64,000 nucleotides of DNA, from positions 1,798,001-1,862,000 of the forward strand of contig CM056877.1 in the NCBI GenBank assembly GCA_029876055.1, in the 5' to 3' direction. The stretch's first letter is position 1; each line of letters starts with the position of its first letter. The notes below the pieces were generated by a model. That model was not told the origin of the DNA, made no database searches, and was given only the letters and a program-made list of their open reading frames with translations. Below, one piece after another: positions 1 through 10,105 of this stretch. This stretch comes from Madurella fahalii. Taxonomy: Eukaryota; Ascomycota; Sordariomycetes; Sordariales. Position numbers and translations under genes: made by a program.

Positions 1-103
1 GAACTCCGTCGCATCGTCCTGATACCAATAGCCGTGAATCACACACGTCGAGAATACAGATCGGTCTCACCGGACACACCACCCCCTTTTAACTAGTTGC
101 CTT

Positions 104-2133
104 TCATACGTTCTCTTCGATCCACTGCTCCAACTTCTCCAGCAGTTCGCCCTTCTTACCCACGGTGCTCAGCCCCTTGCTTACCAACACCTCCTTCAGC
201 TCTGCAACCGTCATCTTCTTGAGTGTATCCTGTTCAAGAGCCAGCTTGAGCTGCGCATTATTCATCTGACCACCAGTCTTCTTCGCTGCCGCGGGCTTGG
301 CGCGTTTGACCGGCCGGCCACCATCGTCATCTTCCGCCTCTCGCTTCACCGCTCTGCTCTTCATGAGATCTCTCGCTTTTGCGGCTACTGCTTCCTTCCA
401 CTCAGCCAGATAACCGCCCACTCTCTTATCAATCTGCCTGTACTTCGGGATGGTGGCGTCGTCCAGACTCTCCGGGACATCCTCGTCGAGCGCCATGGCT
501 TGCAGGATCTTGTAATGCCATTGCAGCGAAGGGTTGGGGTACTTGAGCGGGTTATACATCGCCTTCGGTAGCTGGAGGTTCTGCACGATCGCCCGCATTT
601 TGTCCGTGAGCTCATCGGCGCGCTTCGGCGGTGCCGTCAGATCCACGTTTCTGACGTCGTCAGCAAAGGGCAGGGGGTACAGCCAAAGGCCGGACGGGAG
701 GTATGGTGTCTCTCCAGCCTCATCGTCCGGATTCCTGGAAGGGACGATGGCCACCATGACTGGGTTTGCATTCTCCCGGGCAACGAACCAGGCAATTCCG
801 ACTTTGTCGTCCTTGAGTAGCTTCTGCCACAGAGCAGAAAACACACGGGTGGAGCCGACGAAGTGCTCCTCGCTGGGGAAGATAAAGATGGACTTCTTCA
901 CCGATGCCCACATGGGAAGCATCGAACGTGGCTTGAACCCAATGACGCGAATGACTTTGCCACCCATATTCTTCAGGGATGCTGCTTCCTCGGGCTTGAA
1001 GTAGATATACTCGCCCCCGAATTTGTATGCCTTCTTTACCTCCGCCTTGTCAACCGTCCTCGTGGTTGAATCGACTTTTACTGTCTCGGACTGCGCGAGT
1101 TGGGCTTGCTCTCCGCCAAGCCAGACATAACAGGTACGAGCTGGTTGTTGCCGATGAAGAGGCATGTAGCCTTTTACCGATATTGTGAGGCCCGGTCCAA
1201 GCTCAAAATGGAGGTTTGAGAAGTACGCTCGCTTCGGCGTCTGTTTAGAGTTGATGTTGGATATCAGCGAGCTCAGGAGCGTTAAGCCGTCACCAGAACT
1301 CGAGGTTCTGACATGGTCCGACGAGCCCGCCTCGGCTGCCGGGTTGCGATATATGATATCCTGACCGAGTTAGCATGGAAACGACACGCCAGCGGGTCCT
1401 ACCTACATCGTAGAATTTCGACACGTCGAACGTCTTCCCTGCACGGCTGATGGGGAAGAGCTCGATGACAACGCCAAGATCATAGAGATCCTTGGCACGC
1501 ACCGCCGCAGACGACTTTGCGTTTTTGTCCTTGGCATGGGGACTGTCATTGTCCGTGATGATGAACAAACGCCGAGACCCAAAGTTTGCCGCATTCGTGG
1601 TAAAAACTTGGTTGGCGCAGAAAAGGACGCTGGCCATGGATGCTGGCTCCTTCGCCGGGACGAGGGCCTCGTCAGGGTCTTCCCCTTCTTCCACCAATGC
1701 CTTCAATTTCTTCACATCCTCAGCAGCAGGCACGTCCAGGTCGGTGAAGAGGTAGCAGTGCGGATATCCGGTTCCGCTGCGCCCACCAGCCTCGTCACGG
1801 AACTTTGACTGCTCCGTGCCAAACAGAAGAATTCCCATCATGTCCTTCGGCTGCGCGATGATGCGCTGCTGCATGAACTGATAGGCACATTTCAGGGCTG
1901 CTGCAACGGCCGAGTCCTTATCTGCCTTCTTCTGGCCGGTAGATGGAGGCTGTTGGAGCATCGATGCGCTAACATCAATCGCAAACAGAACCGCATCTTT
2001 TTGGGTTTTGTAGTCCTAGTGATCAGTCAGCGAGAATCGGGACAATCGCATCGAGAAAGCTAACAGCTTCATCCAGCTCCTCATCGCCCTCGTCCGTCTC
2101 CGGGCGTCGGTCTTCGTCACCTCCCCACGCCAT
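104..2133 (-). CDS. ku70: Ku70, DNA end-binding subunit of the NHEJ Ku heterodimer
   Basis: Three exons (2065-2133, 1407-2015, 104-1360) join in frame to about 644 residues, the usual Ku70 length. Both introns are 46-49 bp with GT-AG ends. The N-terminal part is a von Willebrand A-like fold beginning with the typical DAVLFAIDVSASM segment just after intron 1. The centre is the Ku beta-barrel core. The last ~40 residues form a SAP DNA-binding helix pair (KKMTVAELKEVLVSKG), preceded by a basic nuclear-localisation-like stretch (KRAKPAAAKK). With Ku80 it rings broken DNA ends and recruits ligase IV in the nucleus; the Neurospora orthologue is mus-51. The start was taken at the ATG at 2133, which gives the acidic N-terminus normal for fungal Ku70. 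It is transcribed divergently from ferrochelatase. Identity is secure; exon joins are inferred. Confidence 0.95.
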
Positions 2134-2663
2134 TCTTTAGGAGTTCCCGTTTCAATGGCTCAATCGGTGCCGGAGATGGCGGTACTAGGATGCAACGGTG
2201 CTGCTGGCGGGAAATGGATGAGAATTGAAAGACGACCGACGATGCATTGAATTCGGCTACGACGCGACCCCGTGCCAGGCTGACGCGCCTGCCTAACGCC
2301 AGAACATGTGACGAAATGAAGATGTAAAATGAAATTAGTTAATTCTGATTGGTTCAAATTCTCCGACAGAGTGGCAACGTCATGGCGGGCCGCCAAGATG
2401 GCAAAAAGTTGTCGGCATCCATTCGCCGGGGAACTCGGGACAAACCTGTGGAGAGATCTGGCCCATTGACATTCTCCCAGTTCGCCACTCTCCGATAAAA
2501 GCATCAGCGGCTCGCCGGTGGCCTGAAATCCACAGACGACCAATTGCGTTTTGCAATTGCTGCAGTGTTCTGTTCACATCCCTTCGTATCCGGAGAGGCG
2601 GGGTTCTTTTCTAGGTTAACTGTGCAACACCCAGGAGCCGTGGGTCCCCGTCTAGTCCCTGAC
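2134..2663. promoter_or_regulatory. Shared divergent promoter between Ku70 and ferrochelatase
   Basis: This 530-bp gap separates the two start codons. It holds an ATTGG (2348-2352) and a CCAAT (2540-2544), the second about 120 bp before the ferrochelatase ATG. CCAAT boxes are bound by the HAP/CBC complex, which controls haem and iron genes in fungi, so a role here is plausible but only inferred. No coding sequence is supported. Confidence 0.5.
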
Positions 2664-4015
2664 ATGGCCTTCCGACTTCCTGCCGCGGCGATCCGGCCCC
2701 TCCGGATCGGAAGCATCGCGAAGCCTTCTTCGCAACAAGTACGATGGTTGGCAACACCAGTACACCCCGTAACCCAGGATGCAACGTCCCCGCGCGGCCC
2801 GACCGCCATGGTCTTCCTCAACATGGGCGGCCCTTCGACAACCGACGAAGTCGGCGACTTTCTCAGCAGATTATTTGTTCGTATAGCCTGTCTTCCCCAT
2901 GGCTGGAACTGCCGTTAACTTCCCACGCAGTCAGACGGCGACCTGATCCCGCTTGGCCGGCTCCAGAACTACATCGGCCCTCTCCTCTCGAAACGGCGCA
3001 CCCCCAAGATCCAGAAACAATACGCCGCCATCGGCGGCGGTTCGCCCATCCGCAAGTGGTCTGAGTACCAATGCGCCGAGATGTGCAAAATTCTTGACAA
3101 GATCTCACCCGAGACAGCGCCGCATAAACCTTACGTCGCCTTCCGCTACGCCAACCCGCTCACCGAGAACATGTACCGACAGCTGCTTGAGGACGGATTC
3201 GGCAACGGCCGCGGAGGCCGCGCGGTCGCCTTCACCCAGTACCCGCAGTACTCATGCTCGACGACGGGGAGCAGTCTGAACGAGCTGTGGAAGTGGCGCC
3301 AGAGGCTGGAGGGCAAGGCGGAGCCGCTGGCCGACGGGAGCGACGGAACCATCAAGTGGAGCGTCATCGACCGGTGGCCCGCCCACTCCGGCCTAGTTGA
3401 GGCGTTTGCGCAGAACATCGAGGCCAAGCTAGCCGAGTATCCTGAGGAGAGGAGGGGCCAAGTTGTGCTGCTCTTTTCGGCGCACAGCTTGCCAATGTCA
3501 GTGGTGAATAGGGGCATGTTCTCACTCACCCCCTTGCTAAGCTGAGACTCCGTGCTAACACATCCACAGGCGACCCCTACCCTGCCGAAGTGGCCGCCAC
3601 AGTTCACGCCGTGATGCAGCGGCTGGGGCATAAAAACCCGTGGCGACTCTGCTGGCAATCCCAGGTCGGCCCTCAGCCTTGGCTCGGCCCGCAGACCCAA
3701 ACTTCAGTGGAGGAGTACATTGCCAAGGGCCAGAAGGATTTGGTCTTGATCCCGATTGCCTTCACCTCTGACCACATCGAGACGCTATTTGAGCTGGACG
3801 AGGAGGTTATCGGTGGCTCGGGACACGCCGATACGGTCAAGCGTGTCGAGAGCTTGAACGGGAACCCGGTCTTCATCAATGCGCTTGCTGACCTAGCCAA
3901 AACGCACCTGAGCAGTGGTATTGCTTGCTCAGTGCAAATGAGCCTGAGGTGTCCGGGCTGCAAGAGCGAGAGGTGTGCCGAGTCGAAGAAGTTCTTTGCG
4001 AAACAGCAGGTATAA
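2664..4015 (+). CDS. hem15: Ferrochelatase (haem synthase), mitochondrial
   Basis: Exons 2664-2876, 2931-3513 and 3570-4015 give 413 residues. The enzyme inserts Fe2+ into protoporphyrin IX at the matrix face of the inner mitochondrial membrane, the last step of haem synthesis. The first ~40 residues are rich in Arg, Ser and Ala, as in a mitochondrial presequence. The signature LLFSAHSLPMSVVNRGDPYP carries the catalytic His (about 256), and FTSDHIETLFELD carries the conserved Glu. The C-terminus has CPGC-x4-C (Cys393, 396, 401), and Cys180 lies in QYSCSTTGSS; these match the four [2Fe-2S] ligands of the human enzyme. Intron 1 uses donor GTTCGT. Intron 2 (3514-3569) appears to use a GC donor (GCATGT), because no GT keeps the conserved VNRGDPYP in frame. 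Confidence 0.95.
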
Positions 4016-6275
4016 GCGGCCGCCATGCCGGGGTTTAATGTACAATATGATGGTTCACGGGATGGTGGCATGCAATGCTTTGGTTAGCATCCGAAGGTTA
4101 AACAGGTTGCTAGGGTAGTGTAAACATACCACAACCACCCCCATTTTCCTAAGCCCAGGTTTCCTCGTAATTAGGTTTCCTCGTAATTTTGAGCGGGATG
4201 GACGCGCTCAGCGTGCCGATGGTCGAGTCAATGGCACTAATTTCACATCACGTCTGGCACGCCAGTTAGAGAAATCCATATTATCCAGTCCGACGCCGGT
4301 CCCACTCCGGTACAACCCGCTGAGAACCTGCGGCTGCCCCGGCAAGGCGGGTCCGGCTTCGCCGACCTCCGTTGCGTAAGCCGTGGAACTACGACCGAGC
4401 CAGCTATACGCTTACAGCCTCCCTACGTCGAGACTACGACCGGTAACTTTTACTTTTTACATTTTAGTATCAACATACAGTACCTGGCAGGTCCTTGGTT
4501 TCATATCGCTAGCGGCAATGTTGCTTAGATTTGTTACTTTTGCTTGAACCGTCTTAAATCCCCATCCAGCTGTATCCCCAACGCGACCAGAAGATCGATT
4601 GGTTGGAGTGAATCGCCTATTTACTTTACTTTATTTTATTTTCATTTTTTTCTTATTTATTTATGTTTATTTATTTATTTCTTTAGATCGCATTGTCTTC
4701 CCGTCCCTTATACAGGTGGCATTTCATTAAACTTCTCAGATAGCCGGCATACCGAGCCTCGACACACGCCGGCCATGATGTAACAGCCTACCGACACCTG
4801 CCACAAATCGTGATTATGTTATGGATCTCAAGCATCAGTTCACATAGAATTAGACTGAACCATTGTTTCGTTTGTCAAAATCTGTGCTTTGTCCGTGTTG
4901 ACTACCGTAGGTGGGAGCTGTCGTATCGATCAACAAGACATCTAGAACCTCGCGCGTTACACCGGTTCTGAACGACAAGAATGCAGTGATGAACAAGAGT
5001 AGCTAACTGCCGACAACGGGGCTATGTCTCATTTCCTACCATACGAGATCGTCTCAAAACTACGCGGGCAAGTTTCTCCATAGAGCTCTCCACATATACA
5101 CAGATAAACATGCCGTCCTCTACGGTCAGCGTCCCAAACAACGGGCTGGAATTACAGCTGGAGTGTGTAACGCCGCTTGGGTATCTGTACCGATTCACAC
5201 CGCCTCCCCCTCCAATGTGAACGGCAGTAGGACACTTTGTCGCAATCATGCTGGGAAGGCCACAGGCAGGCACGGGTATCCCGGCAGTCTCTCTGGCTGG
5301 GAGGCGCGGTAGTGCCTAAGCAACTACTCCAAGGACGCAATCTACGACATGGACTTTTTTTTCTCTCCGTCAGCCAACCTTTACCGTTCCATTGCGCATG
5401 GCACAACGTCGAGTGCAACGCTACCAAGAGGCTACCTTGCGTATACATCGACTTCTACATGGGTAGCGATCGGACATTTAAGCCTGGTTGTTGATATAGT
5501 GTGTCATCTATTCCGCCCTGGCCCAACTGGTTGGCTGAGCGCGGGCCGGCCTGCAGTCTTCGGGGAAGCCGTGTTAATGCAAAGAACGTCCAGCCAGCGT
5601 TTATTACTGGATGCGGTGTTCGATGCAAGCTGACGAGCCCCTCCTCGTCCTGCTCATCGCAACGTGGTTCGCCGCTCCTCTTCGGGTACACAGTGTACCC
5701 AGACTTCGGATGACGCGGAGCCTTCACGGAACGGCGGAAGGATTCAAGCCAGGTTCATGTTTGGAGGTGTCGGAGACTTTTGAACGGCCGAACGTGGCAC
5801 CGATCCCACTATTTCTCCGTACATGGTAGGTATGATAAGCGTCTCCACAAGAAACCAGGCAGGAAGGACAACTTTCAAACACACACCCCTTTATCGTTGG
5901 CATACATATGCAAAGTAGAATGCTTAGTGCTGCGGATCCCCTTATCCATCTGTCTTGGATAGATGTCTTAAGAGTAAATACCTAGCTGGTAAAAAAGGGC
6001 CTCTGTCATAATGTTGCTGCCCCCTTCGTATCTGCACCTGGAACTAGCAATACGTAGCACAGGGAGGCTCCGATGACGCCCAGCTAGGTGTTAGTGATGG
6101 TGTTTCACTCTTATTCTTGGTAAGTCAAATGGCAGACAGGTACAAGGTCGATGTACCTAGAGTGACGAGGATTTCGAGGGCGACCTAGCGAATCGTCGAG
6201 ATGATCTCGAGGAGGCTGATGGTTGCGTGACTGGCCGGCTGTGAATACTTGCTGCTCAGCGACGCCAGGCCACAG
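4016..6275. other. Gene-poor interval downstream of ferrochelatase
   Basis: No gene is supported in these 2.26 kb. Open frames are all below about 125 codons and look like no known protein. The left part will hold the ferrochelatase 3' end; the right part holds the 3' end of the minus-strand regulator. Visible structure: a 16-bp tandem duplication at 4157-4188 and a T/A-rich stretch at about 4610-4685 made of TTTA/TTTAT units. Confidence 0.6.
4157..4188. repeat. 16-bp perfect tandem duplication
   Basis: The 16-mer AGGTTTCCTCGTAATT occurs twice back to back (4157-4172 and 4173-4188), about 140 bp past the ferrochelatase stop. It looks like a recent slippage duplication; no function is apparent. 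Confidence 0.85.
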
Positions 6276-7605
6276 TCATGTATAATCCCTCGCGATCGTC
6301 TCCCTCGGAACCTCAAGCCAGCTATGCCACTCGGTCCCGAGCTCCTCCAACACCATCCCCAGCACGTACCTCCCCGCATCCTCTACCTGCCACATCTCCC
6401 TTCCATAATGTAGTAGCAACGCATAATGCCCCAACAACACCAACGCCTCAGGCCTCTTTGCCAATAACAGCCCCCTCAACTCGACCGGCGCCATCATGGT
6501 CCACGAGAAGATCATCTGGAACCTATACGTCACATCCCTCTCCGTCCGCGCCACCGCGTCGAACCCAACCTGCAGGTACCGTATCGCCCGCAGACACGCC
6601 TCCCTCTCTTCCTCCGCCATCGCCACCGCGCCCTCGACCATGTCCTTGAGACCATCACAATCCCGGCCCACGGGTGGCCGTGACGTGAACGCCGCGCTGG
6701 CCCCGATCGTCGGCCCCACCTCGGTCGCCATCAGCAACGGCCAGGCCGCGGCGGCGACGGCGTACACGCCGCGGTGCATCTCCATGCACTGGACGTAGCG
6801 GTGGACAAACGAGTCCAGCGCCCCGTCGTCACCACCCTGTGGCCGCCTGGCCAGCAGCGTGTCGGCGAGCAGGTGGTGGCCGAGCACCGAGGAGAAGAGC
6901 AGCACGGCGACGCAGTTGCCGCGGTCGACGGCCGAGGCGGCGGCCGCCTTGTCCTTGGGGAGGGCGGTGGCGTTGAAGAGGCTCACGGCGCGCGTCTGCA
7001 GGGACACGGCCAAGTGCAGGTACTCGTCGCGACGGCGGCGCTGCTGGGCTGGGCCATCAGGCGTCAGGGCGGCGAGGTGGCGCGCCGAGAAGGCGAGCAG
7101 GGCGTGTAAGAGGTAGGGGTGCGCAAAGGCGGTTTGGAGGGCGAAGGACATCGAAGTGGAGTAGTTGCCTATGTGGTGGGAGAGGTTGAAGGTGGCCTTG
7201 CTGGCTGGGGCTGGTGGGGGGTTGGTGAGGTGGAGGAGGAGGGTCAGGTGGTGCGTGTTTAGGGGGGCGTCGAGCGGAGATTCGGGGGGCGGGTTAGGAG
7301 ATGGGGACGGGGAAAAGGGGCTTGGAGAGGGGGAAGCGGAGGATGACGCTGGTGTGGAGGCTGATCCGGCGGGTTGGGAGGTGAAACTGCACTCGATGTT
7401 GGAGTTGGCGCAGAGACGGCAGATGGGGCGGCTCTCATCACACTGCCCGGGTCAGTATCCGGATGGTAGAAGGAGTCGGGTCGAAGTACCTTGACGTGGC
7501 GTCGTTTACTGTCGACGTCAGCGGTTGATGCGATTCAGGGGTTGAAAGGGATACGAACCATTGCACACAGCCTGCCCGGGACTTCTTGTGGCTGCGACGA
7601 ATCAT
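6276..7605 (-). CDS. Zn2Cys6 transcription factor, Upc2-like architecture
   Basis: Exons 7559-7605 (47 nt), 7490-7508 (19 nt) and 6276-7442 join to 410 residues. The binuclear cluster lies at the extreme N-terminus: Cys13, 16, 23, 30, 33 and 40, in SRAGCVQCKRRHVKCDES and the stretch that follows. It is assembled from all three exons, the middle one encoding only the basic KRRHVK segment. A Pro/Ser-rich linker (about residues 45-75) follows, then the fungal regulatory domain typical of small regulators related to sterol-uptake protein Upc2 (HPYLLHALLAFSARHLA). The start at 7605 is the only ATG in frame upstream of the cluster. Another upstream frame ends in a TGA overlapping this ATG. Its target genes are unknown; the divergent RTA1-like gene is a candidate by position only. 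Confidence 0.85.
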
Positions 7606-8173
7606 CTTGGTCGTTCCATATGATGAAGCGGATCTGAAGCTGAAATTGTGGTTGCATGCCGCGGGAACAGCCGGACACGCGTGTGTAATCCCGCAGTCAG
7701 AGTTCTACTGGCTACTGCCCAAGCCCATTTTGAGTCCTGCAGTCCCTGAATATATCTTTTGAATAGGGCTTGGCAGGGCTGGAACGCGTCATGTCCCGCT
7801 GAGCTGGTTGTTGGGTGTCGCATGGGGTTCCCGAACACGCGTGTTCGGCTTCTTCCGTCTTACACGCCATTGGCCAGAGCACGAAGGCCTTGTTCTTCAG
7901 CTGCAGATCCGAGGAACACTTGGGTATGGTAGGATGGATCAAACCCGGCCACGGAGATTTGAGGCTCGTTAGGGACGAAAGTTGCGATGCGATGGGATCA
8001 TGGGAATCTCGAACCTTAGGCTTGGCGGAGATGGGACGGGACTCAAAACGAAGCGCTGAACCGACCCTGATCAATGGAGCTCAAACCTTTGCTCATCATC
8101 GGGACTCCAAAACGGCATTTGCTTGGCATCGCCCTCCTTTGCGGAAGCCGAGTCTTCTTTACCCTATCCTAAG
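7606..8173. promoter_or_regulatory. Divergent promoter between the Zn2Cys6 regulator and the RTA1-like gene
   Basis: This 568-bp region lies between two outward-facing start codons. I see no gene and no site I can name with confidence. Confidence 0.4.
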
Positions 8174-9325
8174 ATGGCGGACGGGGAGCCAGGTGCGGTT
8201 TTCCCAACAGTCCCGGTCTCGCGTCTCTAACAATGTTAAGTCCTTGGAAGTCTATACGTCTACGCTCCAAATCAGGTCGCACCCATCTTCTTCGCCGTCG
8301 CCTTTGGCTGCTCTGCAGTTGGCCACATCTGGCAATGCTAGTACGCCTCCATGCCATCCCGCTCCTCGCGTTTACACGCCTGACCACCCACAGCCGCTAC
8401 AAAGCCTTTCGCCTCATCGGCCTTCACCCTCTCTGTGCCATCCTTTTCACCGCCGGATATGCCCTTAGAGAATACGGAGCATTCAACTACCTCTTTTCCA
8501 TCCAGAACCTCCTCATCTTCATCTTCAGCCAGGTCTTTATCTTTGTCTGCCCGTTCGTTCGACCCCCCCAGCCTGCCTCGAACGCAGCTAACCAACTCGC
8601 CGTCCAGTCCCCTCCTCGAGCTGGCAAATTACCACGTCCTCGGCCGCATCTTCTACTACGTCCCCTTCCTCACCCCTCTTCCACCCGGCGCCGTCCTCCG
8701 CACCTTTGGCGGAGTGATGGCCGTCGTCGAAGCCCTCAACGCGATCGGGGTCGCCTTGGCTGCGAACCCGTCCTCGCAGCCATCCCAACAAGCCCTCGGC
8801 AAGAACCTCACCGTCGCGGCGGTGGCCATCCAGGTCGCCGTCATCGCCAGCTTCTTCGCGCTCGCCGGCTTGTTCCACTTCCGCATTATCAAAACCGGGA
8901 TACGCGCACGCGCCGTGGCGGTCCCCCTCCGTACCCTCTACGCGAGCATGGCGCTCATCTTTGTGCGCAGCGTCTACCGTCTGGTGGAACACACCGGCCA
9001 CACCGAGGTTAGGCTAAGGGACATGGACGCCCTGCGGAGACTGACCCCGTTGTTGCGCTACGAGTGGTTCTTTTACGTCTTCGAGGCGTCGCTGATGCTG
9101 ATCAACTCGGCTATCTGGAATGTCTGGCATCCAGGGCGCTACCTGCCTAGGAGCCATCAGGTGCACTTGGCCGAGGATGGAACCGAGGTGCGCGGCGAGG
9201 ACAAGCCCGACGAACGCCCGCTGTTGAAGAAGGCCGGAAATGTGCTGACGTTTGGGATGCTATGGCGGAGGAGAGACGGCCGTGAGTTTCAGGAGCTGGG
9301 AGAGTATCCTGGGAGTCGGGCTTGA
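8174..9325 (+). CDS. RTA1-like seven-helix membrane protein
   Basis: Four exons (8174-8192, 8241-8340, 8394-8552, 8608-9325) give 331 residues. Introns of 48-55 bp have clear branch motifs (CTAAC in the first and third, CTGAC in the second). The protein begins MADGEPVLGSLYVYAPNQ and has about seven hydrophobic segments, including APIFFAVAFGCSAVGHIW, the conserved CPPLLELANYHVLGRI stretch, and later helices around residues 170-270. The C-terminal ~60 residues are charged and presumably cytosolic. This layout matches the fungal RTA1/RTM1/RSB1 family, associated with resistance to membrane-active compounds and sphingoid-base export; substrate specificity cannot be read here. The first exon of 19 nt was chosen because it restores the usual N-terminus and removes an in-frame stop. 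Confidence 0.75.
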
Positions 9326-10105
9326 GGTGCGCAGTCCGTCGTGGTGGGGCAGAGCGATGGATAGCTGGAACTTTGTTGCCAGCCAGTCTGACGCAGAGAA
9401 CAAGGATCCGAGACAGCTGTGTAAGTAGGAGACGCCGGGCAGAATAGTGGAGAATCCTGCCAATAAAAAAAACCCAGAAGATAAAGCTTACAGTGAGATG
9501 GCCCACGGAATTGGGTTCCCGGTATCGAGTTTTGTGGCACAAAATGGGGAGGCGGGCCACGTCTGTTCGGTTGGGGTGTTGATAAGCAGAGTAAAGTTGT
9601 TAACCCAAGAACCTTGGCGAATACAAAATAAGGTACAGTGCGGACCAGACTTGGCAGGCCTGCAGATTGACAGGGCAGTGCTACGTAAGCACTTGGACTT
9701 GTGCGGTACAGCTTGCCGGGGTAGGATACTCATTATAAATCCGCATTTGGACCGCGTTTCTCATTGCATCTCCAACGTCATTCTCACCTCTCTCTCACGG
9801 AGTCGCCTAGTCCGGCGCTCAATTGCACGTGGCTTCTCTCGCGCCGCTGGGAGGGCTTCATCACAGACTCCAAACTCGGTCTCTGGCTCGCTGCTGACCT
9901 CGGACTCGAGGCTTGGCATCACGTCCGGTCCAGCTTTTCCCAGACCGACACATGTCGTAATACTGTCCGAATTGACGTCTGTGTTCTCTCATCTGCTTCC
10001 CCCTCTTTCGCCTCAGCATAACATCCACGTCTCCAAGCGGTCGAACGGGAAGAGCCAGGATCGAGGGTTACTGGAAAGACGGCTCGCGGCACTACAGCGT
10101 GGGAC
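9326..10105. promoter_or_regulatory. Upstream region of the MFS gene with TATA box
   Basis: This 780-bp interval holds the end of the RTA1-like transcript and the promoter and leader of the MFS gene. TATAAAT at 9734-9740 is the best core-promoter candidate. A frame open from 9447 ends in a TGA overlapping the MFS start ATG, but it crosses the TATA box and resembles nothing, so I do not call it. Confidence 0.5.

Noticed and set aside
534..1004. 156-codon plus-strand frame opposite Ku70
   Set aside because: It is a shadow of the conserved Ku70 coding sequence on the other strand.
4016..6275. RIP-mutated transposon in the first gene-poor interval
   Set aside because: Only short T-rich patches are seen; the rest has ordinary base composition and no transposase-like relics.
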